DNA from: Anisakis pegreffii
Taxonomy: Eukaryota > Nematoda > Chromadorea > Rhabditida > Anisakidae
NCBI GenBank assembly: GCA_035041965.1
Contig: JAPYMA010000637.1
Coordinates: 62,001-126,000, forward strand
Length of the DNA stretch: 64,000 bases
Direction: 5' to 3'
In this document: one piece after another, positions 49,052 through 60,240 of the stretch
Position numbering within the stretch: position 1 is the first letter of the stretch
How the letters are laid out: every line of letters starts with the position of its first letter
Position numbers and translations under genes: made by a program
The notes under the pieces: model-generated
Seen by the model: only the letters and a program-made list of their open reading frames with translations
What the model was told of the DNA's origin: nothing
Database searches by the model: none

Positions 49052-51787
49052 TCAGTAAGTGATCATTTTATATGGTGAAAGAATGCAGTGAGGATCAAAC
49101 TGCTTTTTGATTACTTTCGCCAGTTCATATTCGTATCCTTTTCCCAACCGAGCATACGGTCTTCTCTCTTGTCCAACACCGTGCTCAGCACTTATACTGC
49201 CGCCGTGTTCTACTGTCCATTCGCAAACGAATGGATACAATCTAAATTATCTTATCATTCTCTCCATCGTAATTTCAGAATTGCACAGTTGACAATATTT
49301 TACGAGAAGAAAGTTAAATAATAAGCATAACGCCATGTTTTTCAAAAATATAGCATTAGTATGAACCGTGTTTTCAAAGTTAGCAATTTCTGGCGTTTAT
49401 ATCAAGAAACAAAAAACAATAGGTTGAAAATATAAGAGGGTAATTAGTACGTGAACAGTACTTTGAGGCGATTTCCGGTGAATACTGTTTGGCAGAAACA
49501 TTGAAATGATTATCGCCGTCAGCCATATGGCCGAAAGTGAGAACTCGAGTTGCAAATCCTTTAAGACGTTCACGAATCAGTTCAGATAACGTATAGAAGT
49601 GATCCATTGGCAGTGATATATCATGCTTGTAAACATATCCATCATGCAAAGGCGCTAATGGTAAAGTCTTTCGTAATTTCCACATATATGCACGTTCTTG
49701 CGCATTTGCTGCCTGAAAAAAAAACGCTCTTCATCCGTTCACTTATGTAAGTCACAAATGACGAGTGAAAGTATGACTCACCAAAACGCCATCAATTGCT
49801 AAGCCCTTCTCAAGTGTTACACTCAAGAAATGCTCCATTTTCGCTTTATCATGCTCCTCATTGGAACCTTCAAAGATACGACATTGAAAGTAACTATCTC
49901 CACTGTTGGTTCGATACAAGTGACAAATAAACTAAACGTTAAAGTAGCAGTAAGATAGTCATTTCCATAACGAACCCATCACTTCAATAAGAAGATTGAA
50001 AGGTGGATCACTTGTGAGTACATTATCAAGTTTTTCATTTTCTTTGAGGCAACGCATCCCTTCAGAATCCATTAATTCGAACGCTGACAGGATCTCACCA
50101 AGATGCTGCTTCGATAGACGAAGTATTTCCCGACATCCCGAATATGTTTTCACACCTTCATGATAATGGTTACGATAATTAGGATCAACAGTCGGTTTTC
50201 AATGTTTGAATTATCATTTGGTTAAATACCAACCTTTCTTTTACTATTTTAATGAATATGTTTTAGAAAAGGATATCCAATTTTAATGAAAAACAAAACA
50301 ATCTTATATCATACCATAACAGATATATACCTAACATAGCCACTTGAACGCTAGTTGGTTTCGGAACGACGCATACGGTGACACCACAGATAATACCAAG
50401 CTGACCTTCGCCACCAATAAACAGATGATGCATGTGCAAATTTGTATTATCTTTACGCATGTCCGAACCAAAATTCACAGTTGAACCGCGTTCGTCAGCT
50501 AACACCTTCAATAAATACCGGTCAAGTGGATACAAGTTTATATTAATCTGTTGATACATCGGTGATGGTGAACCTGATCATGAACACAAGGAAATCACCT
50601 AAATACTGACCACTTGTAATCCAAGCAAATGATTATGTAATGAACCGAATCGAAGTCGTCTCACTCCTCCAACACCCGTTGACACATTACCACCAATCAA
50701 ACACGACCCTCTCGAGCCCAAATCCCAAGGCATTTGATAACCTTCTGGTGACAGTCGATTGTACAACTCCTCCAATATCCAGCCCGAGTCACATTTTAAA
50801 ACACCTGAAATATTACTGCCAATATCCGAGGTAAATAACGAACCCGTAACTTTGCTCAAATGCAAACAAATTGAGATCCAGAAAGGTGAATGACTACATA
50901 CGGTTTTACTGATGCTCTTTATGAGAGGCATCTCAAGGCATAACTTTAAAAGAATCGCTTGTGAGAGTTGCGAAGAACACTCGAATACAAACCGAATGAC
51001 CGTCATTAATTTGATTATTAATTTTATTCACTAAGCACCTTTTCACTTTTCTGGCTTTCCTGAATGAGCAAATCAAATGGTTCATCAACAATCTGATCAA
51101 GCGGATCCGTCTACAATAGCGATATTCATACAAAAATTTAATTCTGCATAAAATGAAGGCGTTATCGAAATTAAAAACAATATACCCGCATTAGGATCGA
51201 AATGGAAATTTTTGTTGAATTTCTTCATCGACAAAACGATCTCATCATAGACCGGTACGGATGCACCAACCAAACCCGTATTACCACTTTGTGGTACTAC
51301 AGCTATATTGCGGGAATAACAATGCCGCAGTATTGCGGACACCTGATCTGCACTACTCGGGAATAAAACACATTTTGATGTGCCTGAAGTACACTAAAAA
51401 TAACTTGAAATGCACATCAAGACTCTAATGATGGAAGCCAATCAATTTTTCCGTTAACTTTTTCACGAAATTAACCTCGTCGAATGTTCAAAAATGGATA
51501 TCTAATCGCATCCTAAAAGTTCATTTCCTATCCACATTCTTAATCAATCTACACTTGCAAACAACAAAATGGCCAATACCTTTATAAGCTTTCAGGAAAT
51601 CCGTATTGTACGGATCTAAATCATCAGTACGAACATTCTCCTTTCCGACAATTCTGTCGAAGAATGACAAGTCAGAATCGTGCAAAAGCGCATAATTAGC
51701 ACGTTGTGGTGCACTCACGGATGCAATACTTCGTATAAGTTGCCCTGTTCGTATACCACGGAAAACATTTCTCATGCTAGTATTCAT
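49052..51787 (-). CDS. D2HGDH: D-2-hydroxyglutarate dehydrogenase, mitochondrial
   Basis: Eight exons in phase: 51580-51787, 51186-51383, 50611-50804, 50331-50505, 49976-50155, 49782-49867, 49462-49712 and 49052-49241; 493 residues, the usual family length. The enzyme oxidises D-2-hydroxyglutarate to 2-oxoglutarate with FAD. A basic N-terminus (MRNVFRGIRTGQLIRS) suits mitochondrial import. The FAD-binding PCMH domain is clear: RNIAVVPQSGNTGLVGASVP, MPWDLGSRGSCLIGGNVSTG, LRFGSLHNHLLGLQVVLAD and LFIGGEGQLGIICGV. The C-terminal domain has DGYVYKHDISLP, the metal-site motif FGHMADGDNHFNV and ISAEHGVGQERR, ending DPHCILSPYKMITY. An acceptor (GAATTCAG) touches the ATG, consistent with a spliced leader or a 5' UTR intron. 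The usual GN in GDGNLH is GD (GDNHFN), which is a small departure. Confidence 0.93.
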
Positions 51788-53392
51788 CTGAATTCATAAC
51801 AATAACAACACAAATAATTCGGTTCAATATCTTGAACGAATGCTGTTCACGATTAGCATAAGTGAGAAATGCCAAAAAGTGATCGTTTCCCACAGTCGTC
51901 TCAGATCATCACCGTGATCGCTTTTCATCCCTATTTTTTGAGTTTTTTTGCACTCGAAAAGTAGCTTCATATGGACACGTGCACACCCTAGAGCTATTCA
52001 ATTACTGCACGAGTAAATAAATTTTATTTGCTTGAAACCAAACGCTTATCAAGGGAGGGTGAGCACACACAAAATTTGAATAATGAAAATATTGTGAGTT
52101 GATGATGGGTGGTAGTTGATTTGGAAGTTGGACAGCAAAATACCCAATGGCGTAATTTTCGAAGACAAATTGCTTGCGGTGAACCTAGCGTACCTGTTTT
52201 AACGAGAAATGGCGATTCAACTCATTGTCAGTGCAAAACGCATCTTAAAATTAAATGCTTAATGTGAAAATGACACATTGCAGCACTATGTTTGTCGCTG
52301 TTCGGATAGACTCTTGCGATCTCTGGAATATGCAACAATTTAAAACTGATTACTTCATAGTTTCGCTCTATTTTTTGTTTCTATGAGATTTCATTGGCAG
52401 CAAGCTGCAGCAGCTGTTCAGTGGGTACCTCATGTGAGTTAAGAATGCTTCAAAATTGATCAGTTAGGAGAGAGAAACTTCATTTTAAAAGAAAATGCGA
52501 GGTTAAACATGAATTTAGTCTTTTTTTAGTTTAATGCTTCCGAAGATTTTTTTGGGGAATGGAGGTTGGAACAGGGCGTATTCCTAGTCAACTCGTGGTA
52601 GCAAATCGGGACAGTTCATTTTGAGGAAAGAGTTGGTAGTTGGTAGTCTTCGGAATCATCACACTTTAACGCCTGCTTCATCCCTCACATTTTTGGTTGA
52701 TCAGTGGTTCTCATGCTCGAGAACTCCATTACCCACTTCAACAGTCTGGTGGCCATTTCCCCCCCCCCCCCTGCTACAAGAACTTACTATTTTCACGAAT
52801 GTAATCTTGGAAGATGGTTGAAAACAAGAACATGCCTAAGTGTCTCATTCACAAATATGAAAAATAAATAAATACTAGTATAAACCGTCAGAGATTTTCT
52901 TCAAAGATACACACGTTAAAGTCCACCCTTACTTACTTTAAACACACGTGCGCTTTGAACTCCGTCTTCGCATACTTTAATGTATAAATAATAAAACCTT
53001 ATCTCGCATCCTCTAGAATACTATCTCGCACTCCTTGAGGATGCGAGCACCCCCGGCTGAGAAACCCTGATGTACGGAAATCGAGAGCTGTTGAGCGTTT
53101 CTGACCCATATTTGTCACAAGCATTATTTTCGTTATTATCGGTGTCGAAAAAATGCGGCATGGATCATTAACCAATAGGTTTGTCAGCTTCATCGTTGTG
53201 ACTATTTAACAAAGAACATTTCTCAATGCGTATGGAATTTCAGTGCAGATATTTAGAGCATACTGGTAAGAGGAGAGTCGTGAGTGAAACGGTCAAAATA
53301 ACGGTTATGTTGTTGGAAACAATTTACTGTAATTATGCTGAGGAGGAAATTGTGGATTGCGTTTATGGGGCATTCATAAGAGAACAACAAGT
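51788..53392. other. Intergenic region
   Basis: Upstream of D2HGDH. Contains a run of about 13 C near 52759 and an 11-bp inverted repeat (CTCGCATCCTC near 53004, GAGGATGCGAG near 53037). No gene recognised. Confidence 0.4.
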
Positions 53393-53511
53393 TTTTACGA
53401 CCATACCACATTGAAAGCACGACATCTTATCCGATCTGTCGAGTTAAGCAACGTTGGGCCGAGCTAGTGCTTGGTTTGGAGACGGCTTGGGAATTCCAGG
53501 CGAAGTAAGCC
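53393..53511 (+). rRNA. Degenerate 5S rRNA gene, probably a pseudogene
   Basis: About 119 bases follow nematode 5S rRNA from end to end: TACGACCATACCACATTGAA near the start, CGATCTGTCGAGTTAAGCAA in the middle, GCTAGTGCTTGG, GGAGACGGCTTGGGAATTCC, and a GTAAGCCT end. Substitutions are spread along it (for example GTGCTTGG for the usual GTACTTGG), so it is more likely a diverged copy than an active gene. The internal control region (A box and C box area) is still largely readable. An SL1-like sequence follows 157 bases downstream in the same orientation, as in 5S/SL1 repeat units of some nematodes. Confidence 0.75.
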
Positions 53512-53668
53512 TAACGTTTTGCTGGTTTGGATATAATAAAAGAGGATGTTTTTAGGAGGGGAGATGCAAAGGAAAAGACGAATGAATGAGACAGGTCGCT
53601 TTCGTTGCTTCTCAAATATGCTAATTGTTGATCATCTTGCAGTTGTCGAGATTGCCGATTTCGCATTC

Positions 53669-53690
53669 GATTTAATTACCCATGTTTGAG
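53669..53690 (+). ncRNA. SL1-like spliced-leader sequence, degenerate
   Basis: The 22 bases GATTTAATTACCCATGTTTG plus AG match the nearly invariant nematode SL1 leader (GGTTTAATTACCCAAGTTTG plus AG) at 20 of 22 positions. The position after the leader, where the donor GT should be, is GC. The downstream part does not show an evident Sm site of the AATTTTTGG type. I therefore read it as a decayed SL1 RNA gene that travelled with the 5S copy. Confidence 0.6.
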
Positions 53691-53873
53691 GCTGCAGAAA
53701 CTGGGCAAATATTGAACTGAGAGAATTGGACTGTTGATCGGTTCATATTATTTGAGAAGTTATGATGATCGAAGAACTGCAAGATGGTAACTGAAAGTGT
53801 TTTATTTGATACAAGCACATCCTTGGATTGATCGATTATTGATCGCGTTTTAATTGATTGCTTACTCTAGTAT

Positions 53874-54359
53874 GTGCAGAAACAATTCTTCATTCAAATG
53901 AATATCTTCCCTAAATTGTGATAGTAAAATTTATTTTTGTTCTGTATCAACTGGGAATGAACGTATTATAATCTAATTTCTTATGCAATCAAAAACCACC
54001 CTACCATCTATTATTACCACTATTATTGGAAGTTTTCTCCCATCATCATTTTCTAAAGAATGGATTAGTATTGACGATTTGCGTAGCTGATCAAATAACA
54101 TTCGGAAAAACGATCCCATTCAACTGGGTTATGGTGTGCAGAAGCAATTCTTCATTCAAATGAATATCTTCCCTAAATTATGATAGTGATATTTGTTTGT
54201 TCTGTGTCAACTGAAAATGAATGTGTTATAATCTAATTTCTCATGCAATCAAAAACCACCTATTATTACCACTATTATCAGAAATTTTCACCTATCAACA
54301 TTATCTGAAGAATGGATTAGTATTGACGATTCGCGTAGCTGATCAAATAACATTCGGAT
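53874..54359. repeat. Imperfect tandem duplication, about 230-260 bp unit
   Basis: A unit starting GTGCAGAAACAATTCTTCATTC at 53874 and ending near 54106 (AAATAACATTCGG) recurs at 54135-54359 with about 10 percent changes and a small deletion. No coding content. It lies directly upstream of the second duplication and the astacin gene. Confidence 0.8.
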
Positions 54360-54393
54360 AATTGAGTTATGATGCGATTGATGAAGTTCACGC

Positions 54394-54760
54394 TTGAAAA
54401 TCATAGATCACAATTTTTGTTTGCTTTTATCACAATGAAAATGAGCCACGCACATGTTCAAATTATGAATAACAATAGTTCCAAGCAGAAAAGCAAATAA
54501 AATGCGAAAAAGCAAAAAGCCAAGAGAATAAAAGAACAAAGAGAAGAATTAGCATTTGCGTAATAACTAAATGTCATCAGAGCTTAAAAAATTATAGATC
54601 ACAGTTTTAGTTGGCTTTTATCGGAATGAAAATATTTAGGCAGGTGTTCATGCTATTTATGAGATTAGTTCAAAGCAGGAGGAACGAATGAAATGCATAT
54701 AAAAGAGTTGAGCAGAACCCAAGAATTATCACTTGCATAATGACTAAAAGTATCGCCCAT
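54394..54760. repeat. Tandem duplication of the astacin promoter and start region
   Basis: Copy 1 (about 54394-54575) and copy 2 (about 54583-54760) share AATCATAGATCACA/AATTATAGATCACA, GCAGAAAAGCAAATAAAATG/GCAGGAGGAACGAATGAAATG and GCGTAATAACTAAA/GCATAATGACTAAA. Copy 2 holds the astacin ATG (54740); in copy 1 the same place reads ATAACT, so no start codon. Confidence 0.65.
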
Positions 54761-57534
54761 CTATGCTGCTATGTTCTACTTCTCGCCTTTGTTGCCGATG
54801 CTGATAATCAGGTACTTTCCTTTTCAATGATTATGAGGTTGTTCAATTGAACCATCTTCCAATTGAATTTCAGCGACTGAGAGAAAATTTTCATTCACCA
54901 TCGTATGAGTTTATTTAATATGCACAAATGTAATATGAATGATTTTACCAAAAAATATTGATAAGGGAGATAAAGATGACACGTGCTGAATACTGAACTG
55001 CTTTGAAATTTCGTAGTCGGGAATAGGCTGATTTGACATGCGAGAGTTGGCAATAACAATACCAAGTTGGCTGAAGGTTACATGCTGAATCAGTTGAAGT
55101 GATCAATAAATAGCAGTAGAGTGAGCATTCATTGAGAACGTGTCAGTCAGTACGCTCATGAATACTTGAATTGAAAACGCTTCCTTGAAAAAGGAACTGT
55201 AAGATAAAGTAATGCTGAAAGAATTATTTCAGCTAACAGCAACAATAAGAAACTTGATATTTTAAGGTGAGTATCCACTCAGTGATATAATATCTTTTAG
55301 CAGCGCACTGATAACGCGATATCCGATGATGAAACATTCCTAACCGCCGAGGATCTCAAAATTGGCGAGATTTTGGCGAGCAAACCGATGGCCGTACCAT
55401 CAGCTGATTCAAAGGCATTGTACTCAAACAGTCACTTCGAAGGAGACATAGGTTAGTGTTTGCAGCCGGGTTCGTATTCGAAGTATAATCAGAGAGAAAA
55501 CTTGGAACAATGATTGACATTCACAAACGATTCATCAAAATTCAAACACGGAATGGGAATGTCTACTGATTGGATCAGTGAAACTTGTCTAAAAGACATG
55601 AGCATTTTCCTTTCAGTAAATCCTTACGTGGAAGCAGGTGCGTTAGGGAACGTCACCTCAATGGGCTCCTTGTATGGCAATGCTCTGCGGGATCTCAGAT
55701 TGAGATGGAAAGGTGGAATCGTACCGTTTGTGATTTCGAAGAGCTATACCGCTGATCAGTAAATATATTGAACGATTTCTTAAGAAAATCTTTGAACCGT
55801 TGAATTATTGTATTGCTACGTATGGTATACAAAACGGTTGCGATGAAACAATTGAAAGATTCTTCTCTTAAAACCTATATAAGTGTTGTTTAGGGATCTT
55901 ATTCAGTTGGTGATATTTATGTGACACGGAAATCATATGTAAAGGGTCTGTTTGACAAATTAATCCTTTTCTCGTCGTTTAATTGAACACTTCAGGAGAG
56001 CTGTTATCGCTGCTGCTATAGCCGATTACCACAAATACACCTGCATTCAATTTAGAGATAAGAGAGAGGAAGATAAAAATTACATCAGCATCAAGCCCCT
56101 TGGTGGGTGCTATTCGCAAGTGGGTTCAACAGGTAAATCCATAGAAATCATTTATGATTCAATGCAGTCAGCAATCTGTTTATTCTTGTTTATTCATTCT
56201 CAAAACCGCAGAAAACACTGATCGTGATCTTATGTTCGACACTTTTAGATATGTAAGCAAAACTGACACCTAATTTAAAAAGTAGTTCAGGTGGTATGCA
56301 AGAGTTAAGTCTTGGAGATGGATGTGTCTACAAGGGAATCGTCATACATGAAATGATGCATGCACTTGGCTTCTTTCATGAGCAAAGTTTGATGACTTTA
56401 CACTTTTAATCAGTTCTTATCATAATTTTAAGTTGAAACAGTTATTAGCATTATTTTATGAACGATTAAATTCAGCAATCTGTAAATTCGGCGGACAGTG
56501 GCAATTAAATACGCAGAATTAAACTGTGGCGTTTAATTGTTTCATACCTCTCAAAATTATAACATTAATATTCAGAGATTCTCACGCATATTTGTTTATC
56601 TTATTCATTCGGTAATCACAACATGCAATTAGATCATTCACATTGAATGCAGCAAGTTTTTACAGTAATTGCTCAGTGATTGAAAATCTACTGCGACTGA
56701 CTGTAAATTAAAATTTTTCGAAATCCATTTGAAAATTCGATATAAATTTTTTAAATTGTATCTGGAATCAATTTTAGGTCGTACGAAGAGAGATAAATAC
56801 GTGGAAATTCTCTTCGATAATATCCAAGGCGGAATGGCATGTTAGTTCCTGTGCAGATTTTTCTGCTTCCATTATACAAAAATCTTCCATCTGAAACGCA
56901 ATAAAAATGAATCCGCTGTTACTTCTGCTTGTAATCAATTTATGTCAGATGTAATCTATCAGTATTTCAGCTTTTATATTTCCAAATCAATGAAAATGTT
57001 CTGCTTCAGGCGTGTCGCGATGAAATATTTCTAAGTTCTTTTAAGATAACTTCGACTCATACGATGCCTCTGAAATTAGCGCTTTGAATATCAAATACGA
57101 CTATAACTCCATAATGCATTACGGCTCTCATGGATTCAGTAAAAACGGTGAACCTACAATACAACCGCGAGACAAAACCAAAATAATTGGACAAAGAGAA
57201 GGATTGTCTCGCAGGGATGCAATAAAGATAAAAAAGTATTACGAATGCAAAGGTACATTACATTAAACTATCATATCTTATCTCATGTCAGCCGGAATCC
57301 TGCTCATGAAATAACCTTATTAGTGTCATATTCCATCAACAAGGTGGAAATTAAGAACCTGTCGTTCCATGTCTACACTTATGGAAATGATGAACGAGTT
57401 CGTTTCTTTCAGGAGATTATGCAAAAACACCGAAAATAACGCACTGTAATGATGTATACGGTAATTGCGAAGCTGAGTTCTGTAACTATGAAGAGATTAA
57501 AAAAGGGTGTCGAAAAACATGCGGTGTTTGTTAG
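54740..57534 (+). CDS. Secreted astacin zinc metalloprotease with ShK domain
   Basis: Eight exons in phase: 54740-54811, 55301-55451, 55617-55758, 55996-56132, 56291-56386, 56778-56840, 57046-57252 and 57413-57534; 329 residues. Order: signal peptide (residues 1-22), propeptide with the inhibitory aspartate motif FEGDI (about residue 70-74), astacin catalytic domain from about residue 90 ([20 protein letters not shown]), then a C-terminal ShK domain of six Cys (from [14 protein letters not shown] to CGVC). The zinc site [12 protein letters not shown], then SRTKRDKY, and the Met-turn SIMHY are intact, so the enzyme should be active. It belongs to the nematode NAS family; secreted ShK-bearing members act in cuticle, gut or host contact. 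A small alternative exon near 54874-54905 was not used. AATAAA at 57619 is a likely poly(A) signal. The donor after the zinc site (GTTTGA) is weak. Confidence 0.9.
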
Positions 57535-57899
57535 AGTTATTAACTTGGCATTGTTATCAACTGGAATCATGATAGATTTATTTCAATGTTCTTCGTTTTA
57601 AAACCGATCCATATTGACAATAAACTTTCTACTTGCTTTTTGAAAATGTTCATGAGGAGACGGTGGGCTCCAATATGGTAGTGATGATATCTGATTGTTT
57701 TTGCAAGGTACTATTCATTGGTATCATCATCAGCTTGAATCAAGAACCGACGCGTGTGAAAGGATGATTGATACTGTTGAGACGTTCAACATGTTTGATT
57801 TCTGAGTATTCGAATCGCTCTGATGAGTAAATCGCTTCTTATGTTAGCATTAAGATACTTAAGAACAACTTTAACAAAACTACTCGATACAAAGTATCG

Positions 57900-60240
57900 T
57901 TGCATGCTTGCTTCGAATTTATCGACAATATCCGAATAGTGAGCAAAATCGTCCCATCGCATTTATTCTTTTTTGAAACCGGAGAACCTGGAGAATCGAA
58001 TGATTGAGAGAAAAAGACGTATTGTCGTGCCAACTTGACAGCACTTCTAGATTGAAAATGGTGATCCTTAAATAGCTAACTCCTCGTTTACATTGATCAA
58101 CGCACATTTAATGGGTACCCGATCAATCTGCCTGAAGACATTTAGCCTAGCGACAGTTTGCCTATAGTCACATTATCTAACGGACAGTTTGCCTAACGGA
58201 CAGTTCGCCTACAGAACAATTTGCCGAACGGACATTTTGACTAAAGAACAATTTGCCGAACGGACATTTTGACTAACGAACAATTTGCCGAACGGACATT
58301 TTGCCTAACGGACAGTTTGCCTAAAAAACAATTTGCCGAACGGACATTTTGACTAACGGACAGTTTGCCTAAAAAAAAACAATTTGCCGAACGGACATTT
58401 TGACTAACGGACAGTTTGCCTAAGGAACAGTTTGCCTATTAGGCGAAATATCCATTAAAAAACCGTAAGTTGGGCAAACTTTCCATTCAGCAAACTGTCC
58501 GTTAGGCAATGTATCTTTAGGCAAACCGTCGTTAGGCTAGATGTCTTTAGGCAAACTGTCGTTAGGCTAAATGTCTTTAGGCAGATTGATCGGTCACGAT
58601 TTAATGTACTGGAATCAGCCATTGAGGTACCTGAGATGACTTCAGAAAATCATTATTATTACTTATAGTGAGTAAAATGGCCCGACAACATCTATAATGT
58701 TGTGAAAACAGAGAATCTGGAGAATCCGATAGTGCGGAGAAACAATCATGTTGCAGCATAAAACAGAGGACATTGAACTTAAATAAGTAATTAAGTGTTA
58801 TTGATGGGGCCTCTATTGGTGTCTATAGTAATGTAAAGATCGAATTCTTGTGTCAGAATGCAAACAAATGAGCGCGACTGCGCTAGTTAAGATACCTTTA
58901 AGAAATTAGCTACATGTCCTCAATTGAGCAAAATCGCCCAACAATATATATACTCTTCTGCATCCAGAGAATCTGGGGAATCTAATGGTGTGAAGAAATC
59001 ACCATGTTACTGAGCAAACCTGAGGACACGATTAGTTTGAAGATGGTGACCATAATACTGCTAGAGTAATGTACAGATTAATCAATACTGATGCGTTGTA
59101 ATGAAACGAACTCTGCCCAGCTATTTGAATAAGCTATATCTCCTCAGCTAACAAGCTGTATTACGCAGAATCGCCCGACAACATGCACACTTTTCTGAAA
59201 CTGAAGAATCTAAGGAATCCGACAGTGTGAAGAAATCACTACGTTTGTGGGCAAACCTGAGGACAGCGCTGGTCTAAAGTTGGTTACCTTGTTACTGATA
59301 ATGTGGTCAATAGATAGTTAGGATTCACAGAATTTCAGATTGATCGTTGTTTGGTTGAGCGATTTTGGCGTCTAGTGGTTGTTGATTGTGATTTACCACA
59401 CAGAAGATATTTATTTTAAATGAAGTGCGGACATGAATTGACGGGGACACAGTCGAGGATTGATATACGAAACTTATCTCCAGATCGAGAGACGACACTT
59501 TTTGGGATTGAACAACAACAAGAATGAAAATTTTGAGGTTGAGGTATTGAATTATTGAGGGTGTGGCATTTCAAAAAAATGATAAGGTTCCGGATGACTG
59601 AAGACGGCCGACATAAGGTCGCAAGTAAGATGCGTTGACCTGAGAACATCGGAAGACAGCGCGGAAGTATTACATGTATGGGAAATGCATGAGTGCATGT
59701 ATATACATGTGAGAGTCAATAATAAATCTATACGTATGGGAATAACACGTGAAGTACACATAAGGGCATGGGATTCATACATTATCAATCTTCACAGGAA
59801 TAATATTATCAATTGTGATATCATCGTCAGTGTGCGAGTGAATGATACGCACATGCATTATCAATATATACAAGAATGACAACATCAGCTATAATATCTG
59901 TCGACATCCCAGTTCACAAGAATTCACAATCAATACCAAGAGCAGTAATATCGCTAATGACAACAATTAACATTATCATCGATTAATATCAGGATCAAAA
60001 GTAATTGCATAAAAGGTTGCGATTCCGCAACAGATAATGTAATGTACAGATTGATCAACGTAGATTCAGTATATTGAAATAAGCGCTGCACAGCAAGTGA
60101 GATATGTTCTGGAAATTGTCTGATCCTCTGAACATAAGCAAAATCATCTGACAACATGTATACTTTTCTGAAACTAACAAATATTTGTGAAATGGTGATA
60201 ACAGAGAGGTCAGGTCTAAATACGCAATGAATTGTAATTT
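57900..60240. repeat. Diverged tandem array, about 230-260 bp unit
   Basis: A block with GAGCAAAATCGCCC, ACAACAT, TTCTGAAAC, GAGAATCTGGAGAATC, GTGAAGAAATCACCATG and CAAACCTGAGGACA recurs at about 57935, 58665, 58925, 59165 and, most diverged, 60128. A second shared block (GTAATGTACAGATTAATCAA) is near 59068 and 60042. The array follows the astacin gene and is split by the fold-back element at 58120. No coding content. Confidence 0.7.
58120..58594. mobile_element. Fold-back element filled with a 48-bp satellite
   Basis: The ends (CCGATCAATCTGCCTGAAGA at left; its inverse, with one change, at right) flank a series of ACGGACAGTTTGCCTAA and ACAATTTGCCGAACGGACATTTTGACTAA units, period about 48 bp, about six copies. 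The last quarter is inverted (GGCAAACTGTCCGTTAGGC). The whole can fold into a long hairpin. No ORF. Confidence 0.75.
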
